From Piper betle (Eukaryota; Streptophyta; Magnoliopsida; Piperales; Piperaceae): 64,000 nt of DNA. The notes under the pieces are model-generated. The model saw only the letters and a program-made list of their open reading frames with translations. It was not told where the DNA came from and ran no database searches. The position numbers were made by a program, and so were the translations under genes. The DNA is taken from the NCBI GenBank assembly GCA_033002965.1, contig JAURVB010014492.1:58978-122977 (forward strand), written 5' to 3'. Numbering within the stretch: position 1 is the first letter of the stretch; every line of letters begins with the position of its first letter. Shown piece after piece: positions 1 through 10,545 of the stretch.

Positions 1-360
1 GATGTACTTAGGGTTTTTAGCGGATGTTTGGTTGGAGAATGTTTGTTTTTGATTGATTGTGGTATTCAAGAGTGAAGCTACTATGTGAAATTGCTCTCTC
101 TCGTGATCTAAAGAGATACCTTTAGGGTTTTTAGCGGGTGTTAGGGTGGAGAATGTTGGTTTTTGATTGATTGTGGTGTTCAATTATACAGCTTTTATGG
201 GAAAATGTTGTGTCTTGTGATCTAAGGAGTTGTATTTGCGGGGTTTGTATTGGATGTTAGGTTGGAGAATGTTGGTTTTTTTATTGATTGGGATGTTCAA
301 TTGTGAAGCTACTGTGTAAAAAGGTATTGTCTTGTGAGTTGAAGAGTTTTGGAGTTAAGA
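1..360. repeat. Three imperfect tandem copies of a ~115-bp unit (intronic)
   Basis: The anchor word TGGAGAATGTT recurs at about 33, 147 and 263, so the period is 115-116 bp. Each copy also shares a GGGTTT start, a TTGATTGATTG core, a TTCAA-containing stretch and an end like TGTGATCTAAGGAG. The array lies in the intron before the first visible exon of the DUF760 gene and may continue left of the window. No coding potential is seen. Confidence 0.8.
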
Positions 361-429
361 TTCAGAAAATTGTGCTTTTGATGGCAAAGTTTTGATTGAT
401 TTGAGGATTTTGGGTTCTGTGTTGTGCAG

Positions 430-2080
430 GCTTGTCCTGGTGGCGTGGTGCTTTCTAAGCGGTCAATTCCATGGGTGAAGAGGAGTGGCAGGATTAGGGC
501 TTCGTCGGAGACTGGTGGTTCCATTGCTCCCTTGCAATTGGAGTCTCCAATTGGGCAGTTCTTGTCACAGATTTTGGTCACTCACCCGCATCTTCTTCAT
601 GCTGCTGTAGAACAGCAGCTCGAGCAGCTTCAAACTGATCGTGAAGTTGAGACCCAGAAGCAGGATCCACCTTCTGCTGCCCCTCGCACCGATCTTGTTT
701 TGTATAGGTACGCACTTAATCAAATGTATGGTTTTATGTTAGCGGTCTGTAATTTAGTGCTTATTTGTCACCTTGGCATTCTACTTACGCTGTGTATGTG
801 TTGCAACTTTCTATTGTCATCTATGTGTTTATGTTGATGACTTCTGGTTTGAAATTGCAATTCTACTCTATCATAGTCTGCTTTAAATACCGTGTTTTGG
901 GATCTGCTGTAATGTTTTGAATGAATCTGCGATGTTTTTAAATCTGTGATCACAAAAATCTTATGTAGCCTCTTTTTGCATTGCCTTATTATTGTCTCGG
1001 TCAATCTATCATTCTACATCATGTTAATTATTGTAATAATCTTTTTCATGATACACACATTATCCCAACTAGTTGGGTCCTTGGCTTGCTTGTAATTGTA
1101 GATCCAAACTATTGGTCCTCACCATGGACAATGAAATAGTTGTCAGTGTTTTTGTAATGATTTATGTTTGTACAGTCTTCTCTCTTCATATGAAAAGTTA
1201 TAAAATTTTAGCATGTTCATGTGTGTAAAAGCTTTACGCTCGTTTCTTATTTCATAGGAGGATTGCTGAGGTTAAAGCCAATGAGAGAAAGAAGGCTCTG
1301 GAGGAAATTTTATATGCTTTAATTGTGCAGAAGTTTATAGATGCGAATGTGTCTTTGATACCTACAATATCTCAGTCAGTGGATTCTTCTGGTAGAGTGG
1401 ATACATGGCCTGCACAAGAAGATGAACTTGCTCAGCTGCACTCGGAAGAGGCATATGAGATGATTAAAAATCACCTTGCGCTTATTCTTGGAAACAGATT
1501 AGGGGATTCAAATGCTTTAGCTCAGATCAGCAAGCTAAGGGTTGGGCAGGTGTATGCTGCATCTATCATGTATGGTTATTTTTTAAGAAGAGTGGATCAA
1601 CGGTTTCAGCTTGAGAAGGCGGTTAAGGCTCTTCGTTTTGACATTGCTGGGGAATCTGCCCTTGGGCAAGCGACGCTGGAGAAGTCAGATACTAACAGCA
1701 TGTATCAGGTTGAGAATTCCCATCCAGAAAATCCAGGCATGTCTGGTGATTTTGGAAACTCTGGTGGCTTTGGGTTTGGAGTTAAACCAACTAGACTTCG
1801 ATCTTACGTAATGTCCTTCGATGCCGAGACAATTCAAAGGTATGCGACAATAAGATCCAAGGAAGCTGTTACAATCATAGAGAAGCACACAGAGGCTTTG
1901 TTTGGCAGGCCGGAAATTTTAATCACTCCTCAAGGGACCATTGATAGCTCAAACGATGAGATGATCAAAATCAGCTTTGCGGGTTTGAGACGGCTTGTGC
2001 TGGAGGCCGTGACATTCGGCTCGTTTCTATGGGATGTGGAGAGCTATGTGGATTCAAGGTACCACTTCGTAATGAACTGA
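430..2080 (+). CDS. UV-B-induced At3g17800-like protein (DUF760), 3' part of gene
   Basis: Two exons are visible: 430-707 (acceptor TGTGCAG, donor AG|GTACGC) and 1258-2080 (acceptor TTCATAG). The split AGG codon rejoins in frame, giving 366 residues and a TGA stop. The N-terminal part, expected to be a plastid transit peptide, lies left of the window. Exon 430-707 carries the SPIGQFLSQIL stretch and the long exon carries two DUF760-like helical blocks, around YEMIKNHLALILG and around the SYVMSFD...IRSKEA region. I recognise this as the land-plant family of the chloroplast protein At3g17800, which rises under UV-B; its biochemical role is unknown. The UTR probably runs to about 2200. The family call is firm; any function beyond that is not shown here. 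Confidence 0.88.
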
Positions 2081-2427
2081 AAAGGAAGTCAATCCATGTT
2101 TGCATCTGATATATTGTAACAACACCTGGATTTGTATGGCTCAATTTGGCATGGTTGGCGGTGACATTAATGTAATGATATTCCAATACTTTAACCGTGT
2201 TGTTCTTCCACTTTCTAAAATTCTAAATGACTTCTGATTTAAGAATGAGGGCGTTATAACATACGCATGTATTTGTATGGATTATGGATTATGAAATACA
2301 TTTTACAATCAATTAGAGTAATCCTTTTAGCGCACCCTACTCTAAGACATGGGTTTTATCCGGCAAGAACAGTTACAGACTAGGTATTGATTGGGCTTCC
2401 CTCCAAAAGGGAGAGACGCCCTCCAAA

Positions 2428-2548
2428 AATAAGCGTATGCCGCTTGTAAGTGGCGAGCACACGGTATTCTTTAGTAAAAGGCGAAAGAATAGTTCGCTCT
2501 GTGCTCACCACACGGCTGCGTGCGTAAACCTTAGGCTCAAAGCTTATT
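2428..2548. repeat. Imperfect foldback (~120 bp)
   Basis: Nested inverted words face each other: AATAAGC (2428) with GCTTATT (2542), GTGGCGAGCACA (2450s) with the complement of TGTGCTCACCAC (2500s), and ATTCTTT (2465) with AAAGAAT (2484). The right arm carries about 25 extra bases. It could be a degraded foldback MITE; no target duplication was identified. Confidence 0.4.
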
Positions 2549-3245
2549 ATATAGACAATCCAGTAGCCGTCTCCACCACTCTGTTGTCGATGTGGGATAT
2601 CTCATATGGCCTGCACTCTTTTGCTTACAACAACCGCCTTTGTATCTCCTTCTCTTTGTTTTGGTGTTCGAAATTTCTTTCCTGAATTAACCCAGAAGAT
2701 TCTTAGATTAGTTCTTCGTCGAATTGTTTTTGAATGAAATTGCAATTGGATAACGAAGATGCACGAATCTTCCCAGAGGTCTCAACTTTTAAAACTAAAA
2801 TGTCCCTGGAAATGAAGGTTTAGACCGTGTCGAATGAGGAAGGACTCTTGAGTATTCAGATCATATGGGACCAGAAGACCATATACTGTAATCAGATTTT
2901 ATGAGCCCAACCGTAATGGACCGAAAAATTAAAATTTAAATAAAATACTTATTTTGAATATTAAATATTTGATTAATAATTTATAATCTGCTTTATATGT
3001 TTAATATGTTATATATATTTAGAATATTTCTATTACCATGAAAAAATAATTTGTTTTTTATGTGTTTTAAAATAAAAAAGTTTAAACTTAAGTTTTATAT
3101 GATCCAAAACAAAATAGTCAGTTTTGAAATTTTTTTGGTTTCTAGAACCAAATGGTAATAATCGTTTGATAATTTGGTTCAATCAATTTAGAACCAAACT
3201 GATTGAAAGTTCATCCCTAAGCTAATTATTTAATTAAAATTTATG

Positions 3246-3246
<1 letters not shown>

Positions 3247-3285
<39 letters not shown>
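3247..3285. repeat. (AT)n microsatellite
   Basis: About 19 uninterrupted AT dinucleotides in intergenic DNA. Confidence 0.97.
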
Positions 3286-3291
<6 letters not shown>

Positions 3292-4481
3292 ACAAGTGAT
3301 AGATGAGAATAAAGAAGCATAAGAGGGTAAATTCAACTTTTGTTTGGATTTGGGTCATCTCACCCTTCCATTTGTAACTAGTGAGAAGAAATTGTTGTAA
3401 AGGGAAGATTTTCTTAAGCAAGGTTATCCCCATGTTTTGTGAGGTCCTAATGTTGACTTTATCCTTGTTTAAATACAAAATGAAAATTTAGTTATGGGAC
3501 CAAACCCACCATCTAAAGAAGATTGTAGCTTGTTGTAACTAAGCTTCACATGGGCTGACACAGCGCATAACATGAACATTTTCTACAAAGCCCATACAGA
3601 AGGTACCCTATGATTTATCAATTCTCTGATATATGTTTTATTTTTGTTTATGTGGAAAATTTTTAACCACTCCCCAAAAACTAGGTGCAGAAGGCTGGAC
3701 CAGTTAGGATAAGCCACTTAGGACTGGTCGAGTGCTCTTAGGCAGTACGGTTAAAATTCCATAGAAAATAGGGATACAATTCTATTTAATGACCGAAATA
3801 TGGTCGGTACCAACTAGATGTTAGTACGCTCTTCATGCAAACTAATTGTTAGCATAATAACTAGAATTTAGATACTATCTTTTTGCTCATTGTCACATCA
3901 AAAGTGAGGAAAAAATGATTACTTGAAGAAAATAGGTTCAAATATATTCCTATTTTTTATTAAATTTTACTCAAACTTATAAATAAGATGAGTACAGGTC
4001 AGTACACATCAAAAGTTAAGCACATAGCAATAGCACAAAGCACAATAAATTGGATTCAATATTAGCTATTGTCTTGTTAATTACATGAAGGTGCATATTT
4101 ATAACTCATCTTTATAATAATCTCTTCGTATATATTTCAGGAAGGTTGCACCTAATTAAATAAAATGGAAAAGTTAATAAAAAGAAAAAAAATTACAATT
4201 ATTTACAAATTAATTAATTTTGACTATCTAGCATATACATACTCAAAAGGTGTTACTTAAGAATGCATTCCATCATCTCTTAGATTATTATCTTAATAAA
4301 TTTACTTGGAATTTACATGAAGACATAAAGAGATCTTCTTATTTTTCTTTAACTTCGTACTTTAAAGGTGTCAAGGGCATAGACCCTAAATTAAAAATTC
4401 ATATGATTACAAATGACAAAATTTATTATGACCGAATACCCTTAAAGTAAATAGTTTGTGTTATATCATATAATGCTTGAT

Positions 4482-7400
4482 TCAAGCATGCTCCTCCTCA
4501 AACCAATCTGACCTCCCAAGTGTGAACTCTAGGCTTGGAACTTTATTTTTCACCTCCAAGTGCTTCCTTGAGCTCCTTGTTCTGTGGTCTTTTCCCTACA
4601 TGCAAATAATACATTCCCATATCTTGTTTCAAATTTCAATTGTCTCACACAAGATTCCACTCGGTTGGTTATAGAATGGAATACTCGACTTCAAACAAGC
4701 TTAGAAACATCATACAAATTAAATTTTCAATGCAATAGATAAGTGATGTTATTAAGATCTATAATTATTAACATATAATATGATTTATTTTATCATAATC
4801 ATCTACACAATATTATTTCAATTAGGGTTTGGTAATGGCCTAAATCCTAATCAGTGGATTTCAAATTGCATTCATATGTCTTAAATTTAATTTATTGCCA
4901 GGTGTATTAATCATGGCACGTAAAATTAATATTTGATTATTTATAAAATATCCACAAACTCATCTTCAATTTTAAAATTGATCATAAAAAAAGTCAATTT
5001 AGTTTCTTGTACATGGAAACATGAAAATGCGAAATTTGACAGCTTCTATGCTCATTAACTGAAACAGTAATTAAGAAGTTCTGAGTACCTCAAGAAATTG
5101 GTGCCGTGGCCTGTGCTGGGAAGAGAGGTCAGATGGTGCTTGTCCTTCCACCAGCTCGTTTGAGTTGCCCTCCATGCCTGCTGCTAATTTGCTGAAAAAA
5201 AGACATTATAGTTCTATGCATGTCAATGGTGGTTAAGCGAGCTCGCCATCTATTAATATAACAAAATAAAAACTTTATATATATGCTAGGTTGTCAAACA
5301 GTGAACAAAATGGCTCCATCTCTAATATACATTCTCAAGCTAAAACTGTTTGAACTTTGAACTTTGAAAGGTGGAGAGGCTAAGGAAGAAGACATGAAAC
5401 CAGATGACGTATTTTCATGCGCAGGCATGATGGCCCATGTGTACTTACCAGCATACAGAATTGTGTAATGATGCAGAGCATCAAGAGTATATTATTTATT
5501 ATTTTAGAATTCCTTTTATTTTATTATCTTAAGGATTTGTATATTTTTTTTGCGTTTTATTTTTAGGGTCTTTAGGGAATACTGTTATTAGGGTTTAATT
5601 AGTAGATGCCTATAATTAAGAGGCTAATTTATTTGTATATAAAATTACTTTGACAATGAATTGAATTGATCTAGTTGTTTGCCTCTATTTAATGTTTTTT
5701 TATTTTGATTTTTATGTTTAAGAGTAGTCTAATTTAGATCACCCCCATCTCATTTTCTACATTAGTAGGGATGCGCTTATTGATGTCGATATCCGGCGTT
5801 GGCCGATCATTTAGTACCCGGAAGATCCATGCTTATGACATTGTTGTTATTTATATGGTTACTTCTACAGCCTTATCATAAGATTTATATTCTTGCTATT
5901 TCTCTTGCTTGCTCCTACATAGAACTCGAGGAAGTCTGTTGGCATCCATTACCGCGTAGTATTTATTATTTTAAAATTTTATTTATTTTTTTGTTTTAAA
6001 GATTTTTATGTAATTTTCGTAATTTATTTTTAAGGTATTTTGGGAACATTTTTATTAGGGTTTCATTAATAGATGCCTATAAATAAGAGGCTACTTTGTT
6101 TCTATGTAGAATGACTATGATGATGAATTGAACTGATCAAGCTGTGTGCCTTTATTTAGGTTTTTTTCTTTAATTTTTATTTTTATTTTTAGTAGTCTAT
6201 TTTAGATCACCCCCTTCCCCTTTTCTACATCAGTATCAGAAAGAGCAGTGCTTTGTGATTTCTACGTCGATTATTGTTTAATATAGATAAGCTGAGTAGT
6301 TGCTAACTGGTAACTTTCAAAACCCAGAAAAAATTGCTGAACTTGCAACTTACACCTTGATGATTTGCTCCATAACGTAGAAGAATAATCGATTTCATGG
6401 TGCGAAGAAGAAGACCCGTCTGATGTTTGCCGTGCCATGACTCGCCGGAGGCCGAGATCACTCATTCCGGTCACCGGCGAGGCAAGATCTTGATCTTCCC
6501 CAGAACCATCAGACTGGCCTAACATTTTTCACAAGTTAATTAATTATCCAAAGCTAAAGTAATTTCTTGTTAATATTAATGTGTAGTAAAGATCATTATA
6601 ATTTGATCGAGGAACTTGCAAAGGGATCATGCGGAAGATTCCAAAGCAGAGATGGTGAGAAGTGGGAATGAGAAAAATGAGAATTACCTGAGGTAGCTGC
6701 AAGCTTGTCAGCGGTTTTCACCGTTCTATACATCTGTAAAGGCAAAGGTAAAACAAATCAATTTGAAGCGAAAAGGAAAGGTCAAATGGCGAAGATAGAG
6801 AAGATACATCTTAGCTCCAGATACCCAAGACATGTAACTACTCTTTTCACTTCCCAAAAACAGTAAAACAATCAAAATGCGTTCTTCCTCTTCCCTTATT
6901 TTCTGGATTTTCATTAGCCTCGAGGTTGATGCATAGTTGAAGTCAAGTTGTACCTCTCACTAGTTACTAGTGCCCCCTATCACCGTTAGATGGCTCCATT
7001 CAATCTGTTCATTCGCTCACTTTCTGAAAAAAAGATGAGACATCTTTTGTCTTAGAGGCTGTACCTGGAGATGGCTTTTGACATGAGCAAGAGTAAGCTC
7101 CCTAACATCCATCAACTCCAACACAGACTTTGGTGTTGCCCCTGCCGTTTATCAATCACACAACACCATGTCAAGATCAAACACAACACCTTCTAATAAT
7201 GTAGCCAGCTAGGCATGTTTCTTAAAGTAGAGCAAGATCAGAAGTAGCTTCTGCGTTTAGTGTCAAAATTTTAACATCTTTCTCTCCAAATATATGAATG
7301 TTCATTTATTTATTATATATGTGTCGAAGTCGAAGGAGAAGAAGAAACCGACCATTGTAATGATCATACACAACATGGAGTTGGCGTGTAGTGATGAAAA

Positions 7401-8074
7401 GGAGAAGGGGAACATACTTTCATGGCCGCCGAGGAGCTCGACGGCGTGGACGAAGCGGGCATGGAGGGTGCTCGTCCACCGCATCCTGGGCGACCTCATG
7501 CTCCTCTTGTGAAACGGCTTCGGCATGAACCTCGACCTCAAGTCGGCCATGCCCAAATGGTGATGATGGTGGTGGAGATCGTAGCTCTGGTTGGGTCTTA
7601 ACATGAGATCCGGCGAGATTCCGGCCGTCGTCCCACCTCCGGCTCCCGTGAAGCACTTCGGCAGGGTCGCCGGAGTGGAGTGCAGTATGGGCACATGGTA
7701 GTCTATACTCGCCGAAGAAGAAGACGAAGAGGAAGCGGACCGAATGTAGGAGACTGGGTAGTATAGCACTCTAGAATAGGTGGGGAAGTGGTAGACGGGG
7801 ATGCCTCTGATCGGCCAGAGCCTCTCGGGTAGCTCCGGCCGAAACGATGGCCGGAGTGGCTGGTCGGACGAGCTGCCTTCCATGGAAGGATTTGAGAGGG
7901 AGAGATCGGTACTGCAAGCACGGCCATAGCTATTGGTGGCCGGCCGCCGGGGGTAGACGGCCGTCGGCGAGCTGTCGCCGTCGAAAATGGTGGAGGAGGC
8001 GGCGGTGTTGGGGGTCTTATGTGGAGGGAGAGGTCGGGAGGCGGTGTATCCATGAACACACCTTCAAGTTGCAT
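4482..8074 (-). CDS. KANADI-type GARP/MYB-like transcription factor, six exons, 1-nt frameshift in exon 1
   Basis: Minus-strand exons: 8074-7418, 7141-7065, 6733-6688, 6518-6356, 5191-5089, 4595-4482. All junctions are GT-AG and phases agree once one base is added in the G5 run at 8010-8014, giving about 386 residues. Landmarks in order: an EAR-like DLSLHI (residues ~14-19), the family motif PIRGIPVY (~88-95), a poly-His run, the GARP domain from RMRWTSTLHARF through the HVKSHLQMYRTVKT helix (~194-260; exons 1-3, with the typical 77-bp exon 2), and the C-terminal LEFTLGR motif. KANADI proteins are nuclear repressors that set abaxial organ identity and restrict vascular tissue. Which KAN paralogue this is I cannot say. 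Exons 5 and 6 are less certain than 1-4. Without the missing base, translation could begin only at MEGSSS (7883), losing the EAR-like end. Intron 4 holds a small LTR element. Confidence 0.9.
5487..5767. mobile_element. Left LTR of a TRIM-like element in KANADI intron 4
   Basis: About 280 bp repeated directly at 5956-6235. Shared blocks run from ATTTATTATTTTA through TTAGGGTTT, GATGCCTATAA, TTGAATTGATC and GATCACCCCC to TTTTCTACAT. The TATA-like CCTATAATTAAGAGG sits about two fifths in, as expected for an LTR promoter. There is no coding sequence. Confidence 0.75.
5768..5955. mobile_element. Internal segment between the two short LTRs
   Basis: About 190 bp without coding potential, within the size range of terminal-repeat retrotransposons in miniature. 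A TATCAG word that could be a remnant of an initiator-Met primer site lies just right of the second repeat (about 6234) rather than right of the first, so the original order may have been changed by recombination. Confidence 0.5.
5956..6235. mobile_element. Right LTR of the TRIM-like element
   Basis: Direct partner of 5487-5767, with a better preserved TATA box (CCTATAAATAAGAGG near 6076). It diverges from the left copy by scattered substitutions, so the insertion is not recent. A possible short flanking duplication (AAGAG near 5483 and near 6243) is too weak to rely on. Confidence 0.7.
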
Positions 8075-8662
8075 CCTTTTAAATCTTTATATATGAAAAC
8101 TAAGAAGCTAGAACAAGTTGTAGGAAATTCAGACGAAATGAGGTTTAAAGCTTCACAACCCAGATGGAGAAATCATTAGATTACATGCAAACAAGCTCAA
8201 AATCTGCTACATAATCAAGAAACATAATTAGTAGAGGAATTAGAAGATGTGAAATGAAATGAAGTTTCATCTTTGTTCTCTCAAGTAGTAGTCAAAACAA
8301 GCTGCATAAGAAGAAGCTTTCCAGCACTGTGTATCTCAATCTGCGAATAATAAGAACTAAGAAGCTAGCAAAGTTTCAGAAAATTCACAAGCAGAGAAGT
8401 TTGAAGCATAACAAGGAGGAAAAAAGACCCAGATGTGGTGACCATCAGATTAGATACAAACAATTGTTCAAAATCAGATTTAGCTCCGGGAAACATCTAT
8501 AAGTCGAGGAAGAGAAGGAATGTGAAATGGAGCTCTATGTTTTAAGTATTCCGCACAAGAAGAAGGAGATGTGAGATCAAGGTTTGTGGTGAAGAAGTGG
8601 GATGGATATGGATATAAGTTCGCTCTCCCGGAGAGACCGGGCTTTTTCTCAGTGCTCCCCAA
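8075..8662. promoter_or_regulatory. 5' leader/upstream region of the KANADI gene with a degenerate tandem duplication
   Basis: Reading plus-strand coordinates, AACTAAGAAGCTAG occurs at about 8098 and 8354. It is followed in both copies by AGAAATTCA/AGAAAATTCA, a CCCAGATG word, a TTAGATTACA/TTAGATACA word with CAAAATC, and GATGTGAAATG/GAATGTGAAATGG (8246 and 8518). Copy spacing is about 255-270 bp. The region is purine-rich and has no coding frame I recognise. Confidence 0.55.
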
Positions 8663-10080
8663 TCAGAGGTTCATCATTTTTCTATCATTGTGTTGGTACA
8701 TTACAGGGGAATAGGACTCACCACAGCGTCATCTATCTTTTCCCGATATACTGCACACTGCCAGACATTGGCGATTGATGCCCTACATCAATCGTATGCC
8801 CTACATCATATCTTACATCAAAACTGCACTTGAAGGGGTCTTCACAAGAGTGTCTCTACTGTCAAGTACTTGTGTACATGGTGTATGTATTACACGGGGC
8901 ATGTGAGTTTTATCTATTTCCAATGCAGTGCATGTCTATCTGGTATATACATGATGAAGTGTTTGGGAGAGTGGTCAGAAGTTTTGCCATGGATGCTTGG
9001 CTGCTGATGTGGTCAAAACTACAGTGTTTAATTACTTTACAGGCTTGTCTGCATTTGTACAATGTTATTAGCTACAAAACCCAACTGGTTGTCTGCATTT
9101 GAAGGGGTTGTGGTTTCGGATTAATGAAAAAAACTTACCCCCAGATGGGGTGCATTTAGGAATTGAAGAAGGGCCATCTTGAGCTCAAGAGGAGCTGGTG
9201 TTGTCACCCAGATGGGTGCATATAGGAATTGAAGAAGGGCCATGTTGAGCTCAAGAGGAGCTCAACATGTTGTCATTCTCATTGTTTGAAACTGCAAATC
9301 CTTATAATTCTAAGCTTTCTAATTCTCTTTCATGTTCCCAAATATTCCCTACTGATATTAAACAAATCATAGCAAATATACTTGTATGGATTGTGTCTGC
9401 AGTCCACACTACATGCAGTGAGTACTCCCAAACATATATCATCCCAGGGCATGGAAAGTTTGGATTGACACTATATGTGCAAATTATAATTTAAAAATTT
9501 GTAACCTGGGCTCGACTCTGCTGTAAAGAGTTGATTTAATTAGGAGTCATGAACATTATACCTTCAATTTAGCAATAATAATAGAGCCACAAGTGCTATC
9601 TGAAATATAAAATAGTTAGCATCAATGGAATGTTAAATGCCCAACAGTTATCTTGCGTTGCATGGAGGGAAGCTATCTTCATCTCTTGAATGAGGACCGG
9701 CAAGAGAAGAGATAAACATCTCCCTGCCTCGCTTCTTATCCTCTAAATCACATCAGTACCATGCTATGTGCAGTAGTAGCAGGTTATGAAAGTCTCCAAG
9801 CGAGCTCATGGAGAAGACCATCACCATGTAGGAGTTGTCCCTTCTCCCTGCCTCGCCTAGTTTTGAGCTACAAAGAATTATGTACTGATCATCCACACTT
9901 CCCGCAATAGTGGGCAGAGAACAGCCACTTCACCCACCATTTTTTAAACCAAGAAAGTGCAACTACAAGGGTGGTTGCGTTCATTCAATGGAGTCAAAGG
10001 TTAAGCAACGCCTTCTCACGACAATCTGGGGCATTATTATGAATTGCTTACTGATATGACTAGACGAGAATTTATTTGAC
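8663..10080. other. Intergenic; no gene recognised
   Basis: Low-complexity-poor sequence with short open frames (for example 8830-9102, 9267-9494) that match no family I know. It contains the tandem pair at 9139-9273. Confidence 0.5.
9139..9273. repeat. Two tandem copies of a 67-bp unit
   Basis: Both copies read CCCAGATGGG-TGCAT, then TAGGAATTGAAGAAGGGCC, then TTGAGCTCAAGAGGAGCT. They start near 9139 and 9206 and differ at only a few positions. Each contains the palindrome TTGAGCTCAA. Confidence 0.85.
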
Positions 10081-10081
10081 A

Positions 10082-10545
10082 CTAGGGCAAATGTACAACA
10101 AAGAAAAAGAAGAATAGATTAGAGCCCATTATACTGCATCCCAATTTAAGCCGTTGGATATAATCGGATGACCCATATTCTTTTTTATAAAAATCCCTAA
10201 TTTTCATCCAATTAGCCACAACTGCCCTTGGCCACATCACCACCGTTGTCCGCCGTGCCCATGCCCTTGCTCGTGCCTGTGTCATTCCTTGTCGTGCCTA
10301 CGCTAGCTCCAACATCCGTGCCCACACTTGACGCGTGGGCGTGGGTGCGACGAAGAGGAAAGGCTGTGGCGTATCTAGCATGGGTGTGAGCGAGGAGCTC
10401 GGCAATGGGTGGCGGCGTGGTTGGTAGTGAGAGGGAAGAGGGAAATTTTTTTTAAGAAAATAAATCTGGGCAGTCGGATTATATCTGATAGCCCAGATCA
10501 GGGTGACTTCAAGATATTTTTCCTATAGTTGCCCCATAAATATCT
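10082..10545. mobile_element. GC-cored non-coding element with hairpin-bearing inverted ends (copy 1)
   Basis: The left arm has AGCCGTTGGATATAATCGG (about 10148). The right arm has the inverted GGGCAGTCGGATTATATC...GATAGCCC (10467-10496), itself able to form a hairpin. The outermost words CTAGGGCAA (about 10083) and TTGCCCCAT (about 10529) are also inverted. The middle is GC-rich in contrast to AT-rich flanks and codes for nothing recognised. Edges are approximate and no clear target duplication was found. Related arms occur near 22.6/29.4 kb and 61.8/62.5 kb. Confidence 0.55.

Larger units (their letters stand above)
2081..4481. other. Intergenic, AT-rich; no gene recognised
   Basis: After the DUF760 stop come its 3' UTR (to about 2200), a moderately GC-richer patch with a foldback at 2428-2548, an (AT)n run at 3247-3285, and AT-rich sequence with scattered GGTTC/GAACC inverted words near 3130-3210. 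Short open frames here (for example 2437-2685) resemble nothing I know. Confidence 0.6.

Noticed and set aside
9640..9870. Repeated CTCCCTGCCTCGC words
   Set aside because: Only two short copies without further similarity; not enough for a repeat call.
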